Origin: Pseudoips prasinana
Taxonomy: Eukaryota; Arthropoda; Insecta; Lepidoptera; Nolidae
DNA: 64,000 nt
Direction: 5' to 3'
NCBI GenBank assembly: GCA_951640165.1
Contig: OX621254.1
Location: 28,556,001 to 28,620,000, forward strand
Shown: one piece after another, positions 41,832-51,619 of the stretch
Numbering within the stretch: the first letter of the stretch is position 1
Layout of the letters: each line of letters begins with the position of its first letter
Made by a program: the position numbers and the translations under genes
The notes under the pieces: generated by a model
Database searches by the model: none
The model's input: only the letters and a program-made list of their open reading frames with translations
What the model was told of the DNA's origin: nothing

Positions 41832-42036
41832 ATGCCTGCCCCAAGGATCTCCACAATTACCGGTTTTGTGCTGCCCGCATCAGCGGCTTCCCGCGACCCT
41901 TGCAAGGTCTTCGGTCTACCTTGTAGGGCAGCCCACACGCTGCGCCTTCCGGTTCGTGGTCGCCTACTACTGGTTCTACGAGCTAAGTGCCCTCCGCACT
42001 GCCACTTCAGTTTGGCAATTATTTGGGCTATGTCGG
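41832..42036 (-). mobile_element. RTE fragment, right arm of an inverted pair
   Basis: In reverse it starts at the same RTE position as the left arm (CCGACATAGCCCAAATAATT) and shares its private variant CGCTGATGCGGG. The 3' tail is missing on this side. The two arms could fold into a stem of about 200 bp. Confidence 0.75.
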
Positions 42037-42059
42037 CTATTTTCAATATACTATGTCCA

Positions 42060-42490
42060 AAAATAATACATTCAAGACAGAATAAAACTCTTCTCTTAAT
42101 ACACGAAGGTGCTGAACATAACTAATTCAAAAAGTCACAATGGGTCGACAAGCACTTTGAAATTCTTTTGTATCAAAGTGTCGAATCAAATTTTAACATT
42201 AGTATTAAAAAAGTTATCTGCCTTAATTTTAATAGAAAATAAGACTTTAATCTTTTTTATTTTAACGCTAAAACATTTTCGATAGTTAATTCGGTGAAAA
42301 AAAAATGTTATTGAATTATATAAGTTTAAAGTTTGTAATGGTTTATGATTAGCCTGTAACTAAGGTCTAACTGAGCCTTAAGAGGCTGACAATCCCCTAA
42401 TCTTTTGATATTGAAATGTGTTTCAACTAAAATCTTTTTGGGATGTCAACGTTTCGCTTCGTTTAATGAATAAACTAATTAATTAAAATC
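42060..42490. other. No recognisable feature
   Basis: AT-rich DNA without recognised repeats. Confidence 0.4.
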
Positions 42491-42502
42491 ATGGTAAGTA
42501 TT

Positions 42503-42733
42503 CTCATCATTCTCATTCTCTCATCAAGCATCGTGGGGAGCGTAGAAGTCGACCCGAGGGAATATCTACCAGAGGATGGGCAGCAGCTTCCTTCTGATTA
42601 CTATGACCATCTTACTGCGATCGCCAACCCGTCTGGCAAGCGTGGCGATTATGGCATATCCCCCCAAGACGATTCTTGAGGGAGACTTGTCCAGCAGTGG
42701 ACTTATTTAGCTGTAATGATGATGATGATGATG
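42503..42733 (+). mobile_element. Mini-RTE (internally deleted, 231 bp) with 12-bp target duplication
   Basis: The left part carries the RTE 5' leader landmarks (GAGGGAATATCTACCAGAGG, TGCGATCGCCAACCCGTCTG, CGTGGCGATTATGGCATATC). It then passes directly to the RTE 3' end (TTGTCCAGCAGTGGACTTAT, then (GAT)n). All RT and endonuclease sequence is missing. A perfect ATGGTAAGTATT flanks it at 42491-42502 and 42734-42745, so it moved as this short unit. Confidence 0.85.
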
Positions 42734-42769
42734 ATGGTAAGTATTTAAATTTAATTAGCTGTGTGTTCC

Positions 42770-42932
42770 TGCCTAGAAAGAATAACAACGCGATCCCATA
42801 CCATCCATATGTAAAAGGCGACTAAGGGATACACCAGGTAGTCGGGCAGGAGCGCCAACTGCGTACTAGCTACCACCTAACTGCGGTCGCCAACTTGCAT
42901 GCCAAGCGCTATGGCATGCAAGTTAAGGTAAA
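42770..42932 (+). repeat. Divergent RTE-leader-like fragment
   Basis: AAAAGGCGACTAAGGGATAC, then ACTGCGGTCGCCAACTTGCA and CCAAGCGCTATGGCAT resemble the mini-RTE core. A short palindrome, CTTGCATGCC/GGCATGCAAG, lies at its end. Confidence 0.5.
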
Positions 42933-43010
42933 CCAGGGGCTCTACCGGCTAAGTCGCCGAACATCGATTTCTTAAATGGCGTTCAAATAAATGAAGATTA
43001 AAAATGACTT
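42933..43010 (+). mobile_element. Half of fold-back element Q
   Basis: CCAGGGGCTCTACCGGCTAA and CGATTTCTTAAATGGCGTTC match the left arm of the complete element at 43304. It stops at AATGACTT, where tRNA-Gly sequence begins. Confidence 0.75.
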
Positions 43011-43070
43011 GTAGTGGTATCATGCAAGATTCCCATTCTTGAGACCCGGGTTCGATTCCCGGGCAGTGCA
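43010..43070 (+). pseudogene. 5'-truncated tRNA-Gly (CCC)
   Basis: TAGTGGTATCATGCAAGATT then CCCATTCTTGAGACCCGGGT and TCGATTCCCGGGCAGTGCA contain the tRNA-Gly D-arm remainder, an anticodon stem-loop CAAGA-TTCCCAT-TCTTG with anticodon CCC, and a perfect T arm. The 3' acceptor strand is present, but the bases where the 5' acceptor strand should be belong to element Q and do not pair. A T-poor run follows instead of an immediate strong T-stretch. It is probably a pseudogene created by a breakpoint, unless it is an unrecognised SINE part. Confidence 0.7.
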
Positions 43071-43303
43071 ACTCAAATTAGCTTTTTGGTTTGAATATAT
43101 TTTTTCGACTTTTTTTTATAATATCAAGCTGTGCCTGCGATTTCATTCGTATGACAATAGTGGTAATTCTTATGAACACATTATTTAATTTTAACTTTAT
43201 GTAGGTTGCCAGAATAATCAAAGGACTTTGAATGTGAGTATCCACCTCTAGGTAAAGGCTTAGAAGATTCAAAGTGTAAGGTACAGTACAGTACCAAGAT
43301 TGA

Positions 43304-43552
43304 CCAGGGGCTCTACCGGCTAAGTCGCCGAACATCGATTTCTTAAATGGCGTTCAAATAAATGAAGTTTAAAAATGACTTAATCAATCGTTAAATCGGC
43401 TTCAACGTTGACAATCGATTCCGGACCATTTATGACGTCACATGTGCTCACGGAAGCCGATTTAACGATTGATTAAATCATTTTTAACATTTATTTATTT
43501 GAACGCCATTTAAGAAATCGATCTTCGGCCGCTAAGCCGGTAGAGCCCCTGG
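43304..43552. mobile_element. Fold-back element Q with 99-bp arms
   Basis: The left arm 43304-43402 and right arm 43454-43552 are near-perfect inverted copies, from CCAGGGGCTCTACCGG to CGTTAAATCGGCTT. The 51-bp spacer is unrelated (GATTCCGGACCATTTATGAC). No coding is present. It resembles long-arm fold-back MITEs; no clear target duplication is visible. Confidence 0.85.
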
Positions 43553-43576
43553 AGGGGTTTGCCTTTGCTACCGCGC

Positions 43577-43657
43577 TTGGCAATCGATTGGAAACGCTAT
43601 AGAAACATTTATGGGAGGCACATGTCCAGCAGTGGACGATATTAAGCTGCTAATGTA
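43577..43657 (+). mobile_element. Mini-RTE 3' fragment
   Basis: CGCGCTTGGCAATCG precedes GGGAGGCACATGTCCAGCAG TGGACGATATTAAGCTGC, matching the mini-RTE tail. The (GAT)n is reduced. Confidence 0.6.
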
Positions 43658-43802
43658 AGTATTTTCAAAAATATTAATTTTTTTTCATGAGCCATACCTG
43701 GATGTGACTACAAAGAAACTGACTCAGATCAGACTGACCTTTTGTGGGTTCGAACCTTGGCTCAAGGGCGTTACTGGTTTGCTTGAGGTCAGTTTATGTG
43801 TC

Positions 43803-44260
43803 GATAAATAAAATAAATAAATAAATAAGGTTTTTATTCACGTAGACTTTAAAACAGCGCTTGTAAATAGTCAGAACATGTTTGTAGTAATATAGTTGTA
43901 TACATTATTATTTCTAGTAACATAGATATTTAGGTACACATTGTATGAAAACATTTTTAAGTAAATTTATTTTATTATAGCAATGATATTTAGTTAGCTC
44001 GTATCAAGTTATTGTCAAGAGATTATGTTTAATTATCTAGTTTAAGTGTGATATTTTTACTACATATTGTCAATGATTCTGTCTATATTAAGGTATTATT
44101 ATTATGGCGGACCTTGTGTTAATAACGACGGTCGCGCTTTAATGCTACCACCGGATCCAATGCGCCCCAACTGAGAAGACCCAGCGAAACAAACTCAGTG
44201 GGTTCATTTACTACCGGTTTCAGCACGACCCAGTTGAGACGGTCCGGCGAAATATACTAT
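43803..44260 (-). mobile_element. E element, long copy
   Basis: The reversed 3' end is (AAAT)n, AAGGTTTTTATTCACGTAGA. The copy extends through GGACCTTGTGTTAATAACGA and GGATCCAATGCGCCCCAACT to CGACCCAGTTGAGACGGTCC, almost as far as the 4733-5452 copy. Confidence 0.75.
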
Positions 44261-44395
44261 CGGTTGTCTGATATGTATGATCTGATATGTGCAACTGTAC
44301 CCAAAGATATGGGCCGCTCCTCCGACTGAGGAACGGAAGGGACATTTCGTCGATATAAATGCAATCTATAAATCAAATAAATCGATATGAGGTCA

Positions 44396-44614
<219 letters not shown>

Positions 44615-44662
44615 CTATTTCTGAAGAACTATTTATTTTCTAATTCCTCCTTTTTTCTTTCT

Positions 44663-44800
44663 AATTAAATTCGTTGCGGGATCTAAGACAGTTAAGGTTT
44701 TTCCACGGGACTTGTCTGAGCCTCACCGCTCAGTGTAATTTCATTGAGTGCCACTGTTGATCCTGGCTTGCAGTATTTTCACTGATGGGTAAGGGGGTGG
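44663..44800 (-). repeat. Repeat M copy (reverse)
   Basis: TTCGTTGCGGGATCTAAGAC, GAGCCTCACCGCTCAGTG and CCACTGTTGATCCTGGCTTG match repeat M in reverse. Confidence 0.6.
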
Positions 44801-44835
44801 GACTAGACCCGATATTTGTGTGCTTTTGTAATGTA

Positions 44836-44965
44836 CAGACGCCAGCACATTCAGCTACCCCAATCTCTCAAATTTATTTTATAGATTTTCAACTTTATCA
44901 CTTAAGCATAAAGTTTACTTTCAATTGGGGAATAGAGATTGGGTAGCTTGATGTGCTGGCGTCTG
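44836..44965. mobile_element. MITE-H, complete copy with TA duplication
   Basis: TA flanks both ends. The arms are CAGACGCCAGCACATTCAGC TACCCCAAT and its reverse complement with few differences, and the whole unit is 130 bp. TA duplication fits a Tc1/mariner-type MITE. Confidence 0.85.
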
Positions 44966-44969
44966 TACA

Positions 44970-46135
44970 AAGTATTTAATATCTCCAAACATTTCTTAGG
45001 AGTTATTTTATTTCTTTATGACTATACTTTAACTATCTCAGACTATTAATTTACTAAAATTTACATTTCAAATTTAGTGTTACAAAGTATGTCAGCTACT
45101 TTGTATACACTTAATATCTACTAAAATTATAACGATCACACTGTTATAACTACTCGCCACTTTCATTCTTAAATAGCCTATCTGTCATATACTTCACATT
45201 GAATTTAATTTTTATTGCAATAGCAATAGGTTTCAATATCGAAGAGAAAATGAAATGTTGATATGGTCATTCCGTTATTCTGTTGCCGTTTTTAACCGTC
45301 AATCGCTCACGTCCAACCATTAACCCACACCCGCTAAGTCTGGCCACATAAAAATGGCTCCTCAGTTTCCGCAAAAGCAGGGGAAACGACGGTGCGAGTG
45401 TTGCCAATAAAAGCTGATAAAACCGGATACTGGGGAACATTTCACGCGGGATACCGTAAACCGTTTGCGTTATGGCGTAGTTCGGACTGAATTTTTGTAG
45501 GAATTTTTGGTTTGGACGGCTTATAAAAGTTGGAAGGGCTTTGGCTACTTGAGGCGATTTCGTAGGCGACGTTTCATTGGTCAGTAGGAATGGTATTGAT
45601 AAAGCTAAGATATATTTGAAAGCGCTATAATTCAATATTTATTCATTAATTCCTTCGTAAAAGTCTACCCTAGTGTCAGAATTCTTCAAGCTATTCAGTA
45701 GGTTCGATTAGCCACGGTTGTTATCTTGTTACTATACACAAAAATAATAGTTTATATTCTTGATTAACCATTTATGTAGGTGCTAGTACCGCACGTCAAG
45801 TAGCTTAACCTATTCGATCATTTTTGGATCGGTGAAGAATCTATGTCATTTCAAAATTCAATTGTATAAAAAATAGGTCTCTCAAAATATAAAATGTGAA
45901 TAGTTCTTTTCGCTGACTTTAAAAATGAGTGCATTTCTTTTGAGATTGTTTGTAGGGTTTTGTACAATAAGGATGATAACAGAACCCCATTATTAACCCT
46001 CCGCTGTCCGTTCGTCTGTCCATATATCCATATCTGTCTGTCAGTGGGATGTTTCTCATGAACTGTAACAGGTAGATGGTTCAAATTTCCAGAGTACCTA
46101 TGTATTTCTACTGCCATTAGATAACATTTTTATTT
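44970..46135. other. Unassigned; possible degraded SINE-D near 45665-45845
   Basis: CCCTAGTGTCAGAATTCTTC and TAGCTTAACC resemble SINE-D landmarks in reverse, but with much decay. The 122-codon minus frame at 45267-45635 has no recognised motif, though it is moderately GC-rich. I leave it uncalled. Confidence 0.35.
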
Positions 46136-46136
46136 A

Positions 46137-46305
46137 CCAATGTCACAAAGATCATCTAGCCCCAAACTAAGCAAAGCTTGTACTATGGGTGCTAGGCGAC
46201 GATATATTCATATTCATATTATATCATTGCACTTACCAGGATTCAAACCCAGGAACACCAGCTTCGTAGGCAGGAGCACTACCAACTAGGCTAAAGGTGA
46301 CCGTC
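46137..46305 (-). mobile_element. SINE-B copy, internally shortened
   Basis: The tail (CCCCAAACTAAGCAAAGCTT) and head (AGGATTCAAACCCAGGAACA, GTAGGCAGGAGCACTACCAA) are present, but the middle is reduced compared with the other copies. Confidence 0.7.
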
Positions 46306-46775
46306 TACGGTGACGAATTAAAAATAAAGGGTGGTCTCCATACATGTAACGTGTAATTTTAGTACGAATTTGACATTATTGAATGATAATGCCCCTTTTG
46401 GGATCTAATCAGTTAGTGAGCATAATATGGACCAAACGATTGGGTTCAACGACTCGGCCATAGAACTCACCTACGTTCATCAAGACCAATAAGACTACAC
46501 AGTACAAACACATTTTAGATTTGAGAAAGTAACAATTTTGGAGATAACGCTTTACAAGTTACTCGACTAGGTAAATACCGCCACCATAGAGAAAGCATTC
46601 CAGGTAACAGCATTATTATATTAGTGCTATGGTCCCAGGTGTGAGAACAACCAAAGGCTTGGCAAGCCATGGTATCTGTCTCAAACGTCTCAAGAAATGG
46701 TAACCACTTAACACCAGATGCGCATTATGCTTGTCTATTTGCTGACTAGGTAGGTATGTAGTATTAAAAACAAAA
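46306..46775. other. No recognisable feature
   Basis: Unassigned sequence left of the large Helitron-like element. Confidence 0.4.
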
Positions 46776-48508
46776 TCTATATAAATAAAAAGACAAGTCC
46801 TGACTGACTGACTGACTCATCAACGCCCAGCCCAAATCCTTGGCCCTAGAAAGCTGAAATTTTGCACAGATGTTTTCTTTATAATGTAGACAAGGAATAA
46901 AGAAGGATTTTTCGAAATTCAACCCCTAAGGGGGTAAAACGGGGGTGCGAAGTTAGTTTGAAACTTTGCCGTTTTTGAAGTTAGAGGCATGAAAGTTGGT
47001 ATTTGGCCTTGCAGTTAAAAATAAAAAATATATATTTCAGGATTTTTGGAAATTTCACCCCCAAGGGCAAAAAATAGGGGATGTAAGTTTGTACGAAAAA
47101 CGTCCCAATTTTTAAGTTAAACGCATGAAAATTTGCATTTGGCTTATTAGTCAAAAATAAAAAATATATATTTCAGGATTTTTGAAAATTCCACCCCGAA
47201 GGTCGTAAAATTGGGGATGTAAGTTTATATGAAAAAGTGCCAACAAGTTTTAAGTTAAACGCATGAAAATTGGTACTTAGCATTACAGTTAAAAATTATA
47301 AGTATGTATTTCAGGATTTTTGGGAATTCCAGCCCTTTAGGGTGACAAATAGGGGATGGAAGTTTGTATGCAAAATGTGACATTTTTTAAGGTAAACGCA
47401 TCAAAATTAGTATGTCGCCTTTCATTTAAACATTGTAAATATATCATCAGGACTTTTGGAAATTCCACCCCTAAAGACGACTAAAATAGGGGATGTAAGT
47501 TTGTATGAAAAACGGTTTTTTTTTTGGAGTTAAAAGCATGTATATTGGTATTTCAGTTAAAAATAAAGCAATCAAGGGAATAATTTGTTGTTAAAAAAGG
47601 TAATCCATAACTGATTCAATAGGTCAATACCAAAAATGTACGCCAACTTAAATTATAGAGAAATTCGTTTTTTATTGCTTAAAATGTTGTGTTTGTTGTC
47701 GTCTAAGTAAAGATTTAGCGTTTTATAAGATTTGTAACTTCTTTTTTTTTGTATTTTTCATAACATATTAAAAAACGTCAATTTAATAAAATTGGGATAA
47801 TAAAGTCATTGACCCAAAATTCGAGTTAGCGTAAGTAGTATAAATTGTTCGTGTCAAGATGATCGCACCCAAAAAATATCATCTTAATTTTACTGATCTA
47901 CAAGTTCACATTTTTGTAACTCGATGGCTTTTATATCGTTTCAGATCGCAGAACTCATTTGACATATCGGTTAAAATAAACTAATGCTTGAAGTAAAAGG
48001 TAGTCCAAAACTGAATCAAAAGATGATCGCCTAAATCTCACCCAAAATATATGCCCACATCTTAATTTTACCGCTTTACAAGGTTATATTTTTGTTAGTA
48101 GATGGTGTAATCATCGTTTTAGATCGCGCTATGGTTTCGTTCACAAAATGTGATATTAGACCTATCAATGCCGTGGTCGCAACCTAAGCTAATGGGAGTT
48201 ACCTTGGTGATGAATGCATCGTTGATTATTATATTACTTTATTTGACTTACTGACTTTACTTAAGGACAATTGATATGTATTCTTTGATATTTTTGGGTT
48301 TATGATATCGGGTCTTTTTTTAAATAACAGTAGGTAGCAAAGTAGTCTTTAGTTTATTTCTTAACTAGGTTATTTATAGGTTAAGTTTTCTTAAATTTAT
48401 ATTGCTTATTTCTTTTAAAAGTATTTTTTTTAGATTAAGCTAGAAGTAAGTAGTTACATTGGTAATCATTCAAAATTGTCGCGGACGAAGTCGCGGGCAC
48501 CAGCTAGT
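46776..48508 (+). mobile_element. Large non-autonomous Helitron-like element with internal repeats
   Basis: The 5' end TCTATATAAATAAAAAGACA follows an A. The 3' end GTCGCGGGCACCAGCTAGT is followed by T, as expected of Helitron insertion between A and T. A GC-rich GCGGACGAAGTCGCGG lies just before the terminus and may form the 3' hairpin. Between 46900 and 47550 a unit of about 120-130 bp recurs roughly five times (TTTCAGGATTTTTG, CACCCC, TAGGGGATGTAAGTTTGTAT, ACGCATGAAAAT). No Rep/helicase sequence is present. Confidence 0.75.
46900..47550 (+). repeat. Degenerate tandem repeat inside the Helitron-like element
   Basis: GGGGATGTAAGTTTGTATGA-type segments occur near 47075, 47210, 47350 and 47485, with an earlier divergent one near 46940. 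Each is preceded by a GGATTTTTGGAAATTCCACC-like segment. Units have diverged, so the array is old. Confidence 0.7.
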
Positions 48509-49050
48509 TTGTTATAAAAATATAGAATAAAAAATAAAAACCAATATGAAGTATCATTTCTCTTTCGAAACGGAACTAAGCCAATAGTTTCACCGAACGG
48601 CGTTTATTTTATTTCAAAGCTGCCTCGTAGTAAAATAAAAATAAAATTTTAATTTGAAATAAATCCCTATGTTTTATTTTACTGAAAAACAGCAAATTCA
48701 CAATGCTATCTAGTTCAATGATCACCGAAGAAATAAAATGGCGGAACACGCCCGATAAAAGCAAACATGGGGAAAATTTTACCCCTCACGTGGCATTCAC
48801 AGGGTTATGAGAGAAGTTTCACGTTTGAAATTCGAATTGTGGCTTTTTTTGTTGTATGAAGTTTTAATGGCGAGATTTTTTTGTTTTCCAATTAATGTGA
48901 TGTTTGAGGGTTGTGTTTCGAAATAAAAAAAAAAGTTTTTCGCAGAGTTAGTAGCCGGCCGTCCTTTAATCCTTCAAATGTTTTATCACAACATTAACAC
49001 GTTTATATTTTTAGGTTGTTAATGAAAATTAACTTTATATAGCCACACCA
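48509..49050. other. No recognisable feature
   Basis: AT-rich, unassigned. Confidence 0.4.
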
Positions 49051-49051
49051 T

Positions 49052-49447
49052 AATCCCGTGAGGCGCGTATAAGTCGCCCCAAAGGAATTTCTACCAGAAA
49101 ACGGGCAGTAACGTCTTTCTGAGCGCTGCGATTGCCAACTTTTCTGCAAAGGCGATTTTGGACTATCCTCCCATTGACAATAACTTAACTTAGCTAAATA
49201 TCATAACTATGATAAAGAATATTATAAATGTTTTAACAATCCATGTACTTAAATATCTATTTGTAACTAGAAATAAATATGTATACTTAACTATATTACT
49301 ACAAACATGTTCTGACTATTTACAAGCGCTTTTCTAAAGTCTACGTGAATAAATGTTTATTTTTTAAATTTGTTTTATTTATTTTATTTATTCTTTTGGG
49401 AGGATTTTGTCCAGCAGTGGACCTTAATCGGGTAGCATGATGATGAT
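49052..49447 (+). mobile_element. Mini-RTE split by an E insertion
   Basis: The leader part is at 49052-49173 (CGTGAGGCGCGTATAAGTCG, ATTTCTACCAGAAAACGGGC, GCGATTGCCAAC). The 3' part is at 49392-49447 (GGGAGGATTTTGTCCAGCAG, TGGACC, then GATGATGAT). An E element lies between them. Confidence 0.7.
49174..49390 (+). mobile_element. E element nested in a mini-RTE
   Basis: It starts near GACAATAACTTAACTTAGC and ends GTCTACGTGAATAAATG and a T/A tail that is longer than usual. Confidence 0.7.
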
Positions 49448-49591
49448 TTATTTATTTATTTAGGGATCATCAACGTTACTGACACTCATGCAACTATAAG
49501 TACACGTACATACTTAAAAGTAATAGTGGTGCAACACTTAAAGACAATCACGGCATTTGAATGTTACATCATTAAAATTAATTACAATAAA

Positions 49592-49755
49592 TCACACTAA
49601 TATTATAAAGCTGAAATGTGTGAGTGTGTGTATTTGTTACTTCTTCACGTCTAAACGGCTGGAGCGATTTTAATAAAATATGGTATGGAGTTAGCTGACA
49701 CCCCGGATTAATACATAGGCTATAATTTGTAAAGTTTAACGGGGGCACAACTAGT
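49592..49755 (+). mobile_element. Short Helitron-like element J5
   Basis: The 5' end TCACACTAATATTATAAAGC and 3' end GGGGGCACAACTAGT; closely related to J3. Confidence 0.65.
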
Positions 49756-49831
49756 TATTTAATAAATTGCACTAATTACAATGATGACTCTTAGTAGTAC
49801 TTACTTCACTTACAGTTATCATATAACTATC

Positions 49832-50175
49832 CTGGATTGTCTCGTTGGGCAAGTGGTAGCGAAATCACTCGCAGAGAACGAGGGTTCGAATACCGGGTCG
49901 GGGCAAAAGTGATTTTGGGACTTTTCTGTAAAATAAAAAAGTCTGGGATGTGGCGGTATTATACCCCTGATCCTCGGAGATTACGAAAATCCATCGGTCC
50001 TGTATCTGAGCTCTTTCCGGTCGTGTTGCTTGGCATCCCATCGGATCATGAAAGTTATGGAATAGAAAGTGCTCGTGTTTGCGCACACAATTGTGCAATA
50101 TAATATCTCCCGCGCAGATGGCTAATCTCTATTGAGACTGGCCGCCGTGGCCGCAATTCGGCTAGGAGGACATTA
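49832..50175 (+). mobile_element. SINE-A copy, full length
   Basis: The head TCTCGTTGGGCAAGTGGTAG and B box GGTTCGAATACCGGGTCGGG are followed by the full body and the end GACTGGCCGCCGTGGCCGCA. The 88-codon plus frame over it is a shadow. Confidence 0.75.
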
Positions 50176-50234
50176 TTATCCTTACAAACATTGTCTAGAA
50201 GAGATCTCTTAAGGCGATAAGAGCACCCACAGTA

Positions 50235-50369
50235 CAGACGCCGGCGCATTAAGCTACGCCAATCTGTCAAATTTCCCCAATTGAAAGTGAACCTTACGCT
50301 TTTGTGATAAAGTTGAAAATCTATAAAAGAAATTTGACCGATTGGGGTAGCTGGATGTGCTGACGTCTG
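50235..50369. mobile_element. MITE-H, complete copy
   Basis: TA flanks CAGACGCCGGCGCATTAAGC at the left, and the right end reads GGATGTGCTGACGTCTG. The unit is 135 bp. Confidence 0.8.
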
Positions 50370-51010
50370 TACACAATATTCTTTATATTCGAAGTGTTGT
50401 CTTATCTTTCAAGGGCAGATAATATTTTTAGGTATGTAAAGTGAGTAAGTAAAATACTCTTTATTGTACACCATAACTTAAAATTAACATCCATTAATTA
50501 GGTACAAAGGGCGGTCTTATCGCTACTGCGATTTCTTCCAGACAACCAATTATGGAGTGGATAGACGAAGGAAAGGGAAAACGGGATAGGTAGGTGTAAC
50601 AATAAATCAACTTAATGTAAACTTAAACTAATGCAAAATAATAAAAAAATCAAAATGGAAATTCATAGAAAATTAAAATTTAAAAAAAAATCAGGAATGC
50701 GTGAAAAAAAAAACCTGAGGAGGCAGGGGTAAATAAATTTACTTAAGTAGTACTTACCTACCAAAAGCAAAAGCCTGGAAACCACGCGTATATCATAGCT
50801 GCCACTTCGTACCAATTTAAAACTCAAATCTTTTAAACCTACAGGCATACATTGAGCTATCGCCACATCCATTAAACGCCAACACTTTGATATATTGAAG
50901 CGCGATAAATCCTTGTCTGACTTCAATAGGCGCTTTTATATAGATATGTTACAATTGAAGTGTATTTTGGTTCAGTTTTGCACTTCATGACAATATGAAA
51001 TATATATTGA
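50370..51010. other. No recognisable feature
   Basis: AT-rich, A-runs near 50680-50710. The 87-codon minus frame at 50663-50926 has no recognised domain. Confidence 0.4.
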
Positions 51011-51011
51011 T

Positions 51012-51490
51012 GGGACTGTTGGCGTAGTTGGCAAATGCTTGCTTTTCACGCCGTAAGTCGTGGGTTGAATTCCCACCCAGGACAGAAATTTTTGTGCATG
51101 AACATGTCTGTTTGTCCTGAGTCTGGGTGTAATTATCTATATAAGTATGTATTTAGATAAAAAAATTGTATATGTAGTAAATAAAAATAAAATAAAAAAG
51201 GTTTTTATTCACGTAGACTTTAAAAACGCGCTTGTAAATAGTCAGAACATGTTTTTAGTAATATAGTTGTATACATTATTATTTCTAGTAACATAGATAT
51301 TTAGGTACACATTGTATTGATTGTATGAAAACATTTATAAAATTAATTTTATGATAGCAATGATATTTAGCTAGCTCGTATCAAGTTATTGTCAAGAATA
51401 TAGTATATCAGTTATCTGGTTTACACAGCACAAGCTCTGCTAAGTTTGGGATCAGATGGACGTGTGTAAATAATGTCCCAGGATATTATA
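51012..51490 (+). mobile_element. SINE-C copy split by E
   Basis: The head GGGACTGTTGGCGTAGTTGG and B-box-like GGGTTGAATTCCCACCCAGG are followed by the body to about 51180, then an E insertion. The tail resumes TATCAGTTATCTGGTTTACA and ends AATAATGTCCCAGGATATTA. Confidence 0.8.
51181..51399 (-). mobile_element. E element nested in SINE-C
   Basis: The reversed 3' end (AAAATAAAAAAGGTTTTTAT) is followed by about 200 bp of the family to TCAAGTTATTGTCAAGA. Confidence 0.8.
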
Positions 51491-51619
51491 TTATTATGAA
51501 AAGGAAGAAGGACGAATCTAAATCACGCAGAAACGACTGAAAGAATTCGAATGAAATTTTTAACACAAATTCTATTAATATTATAAATCATCAATATTTA
51601 TATCAATAGCTAATCGTAT

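Noticed and set aside
45267..45635. 122-codon minus-strand frame
   Set aside because: No recognisable domain, no codon or splice context, and it lies in a decayed repeat neighbourhood. I could not support a gene.
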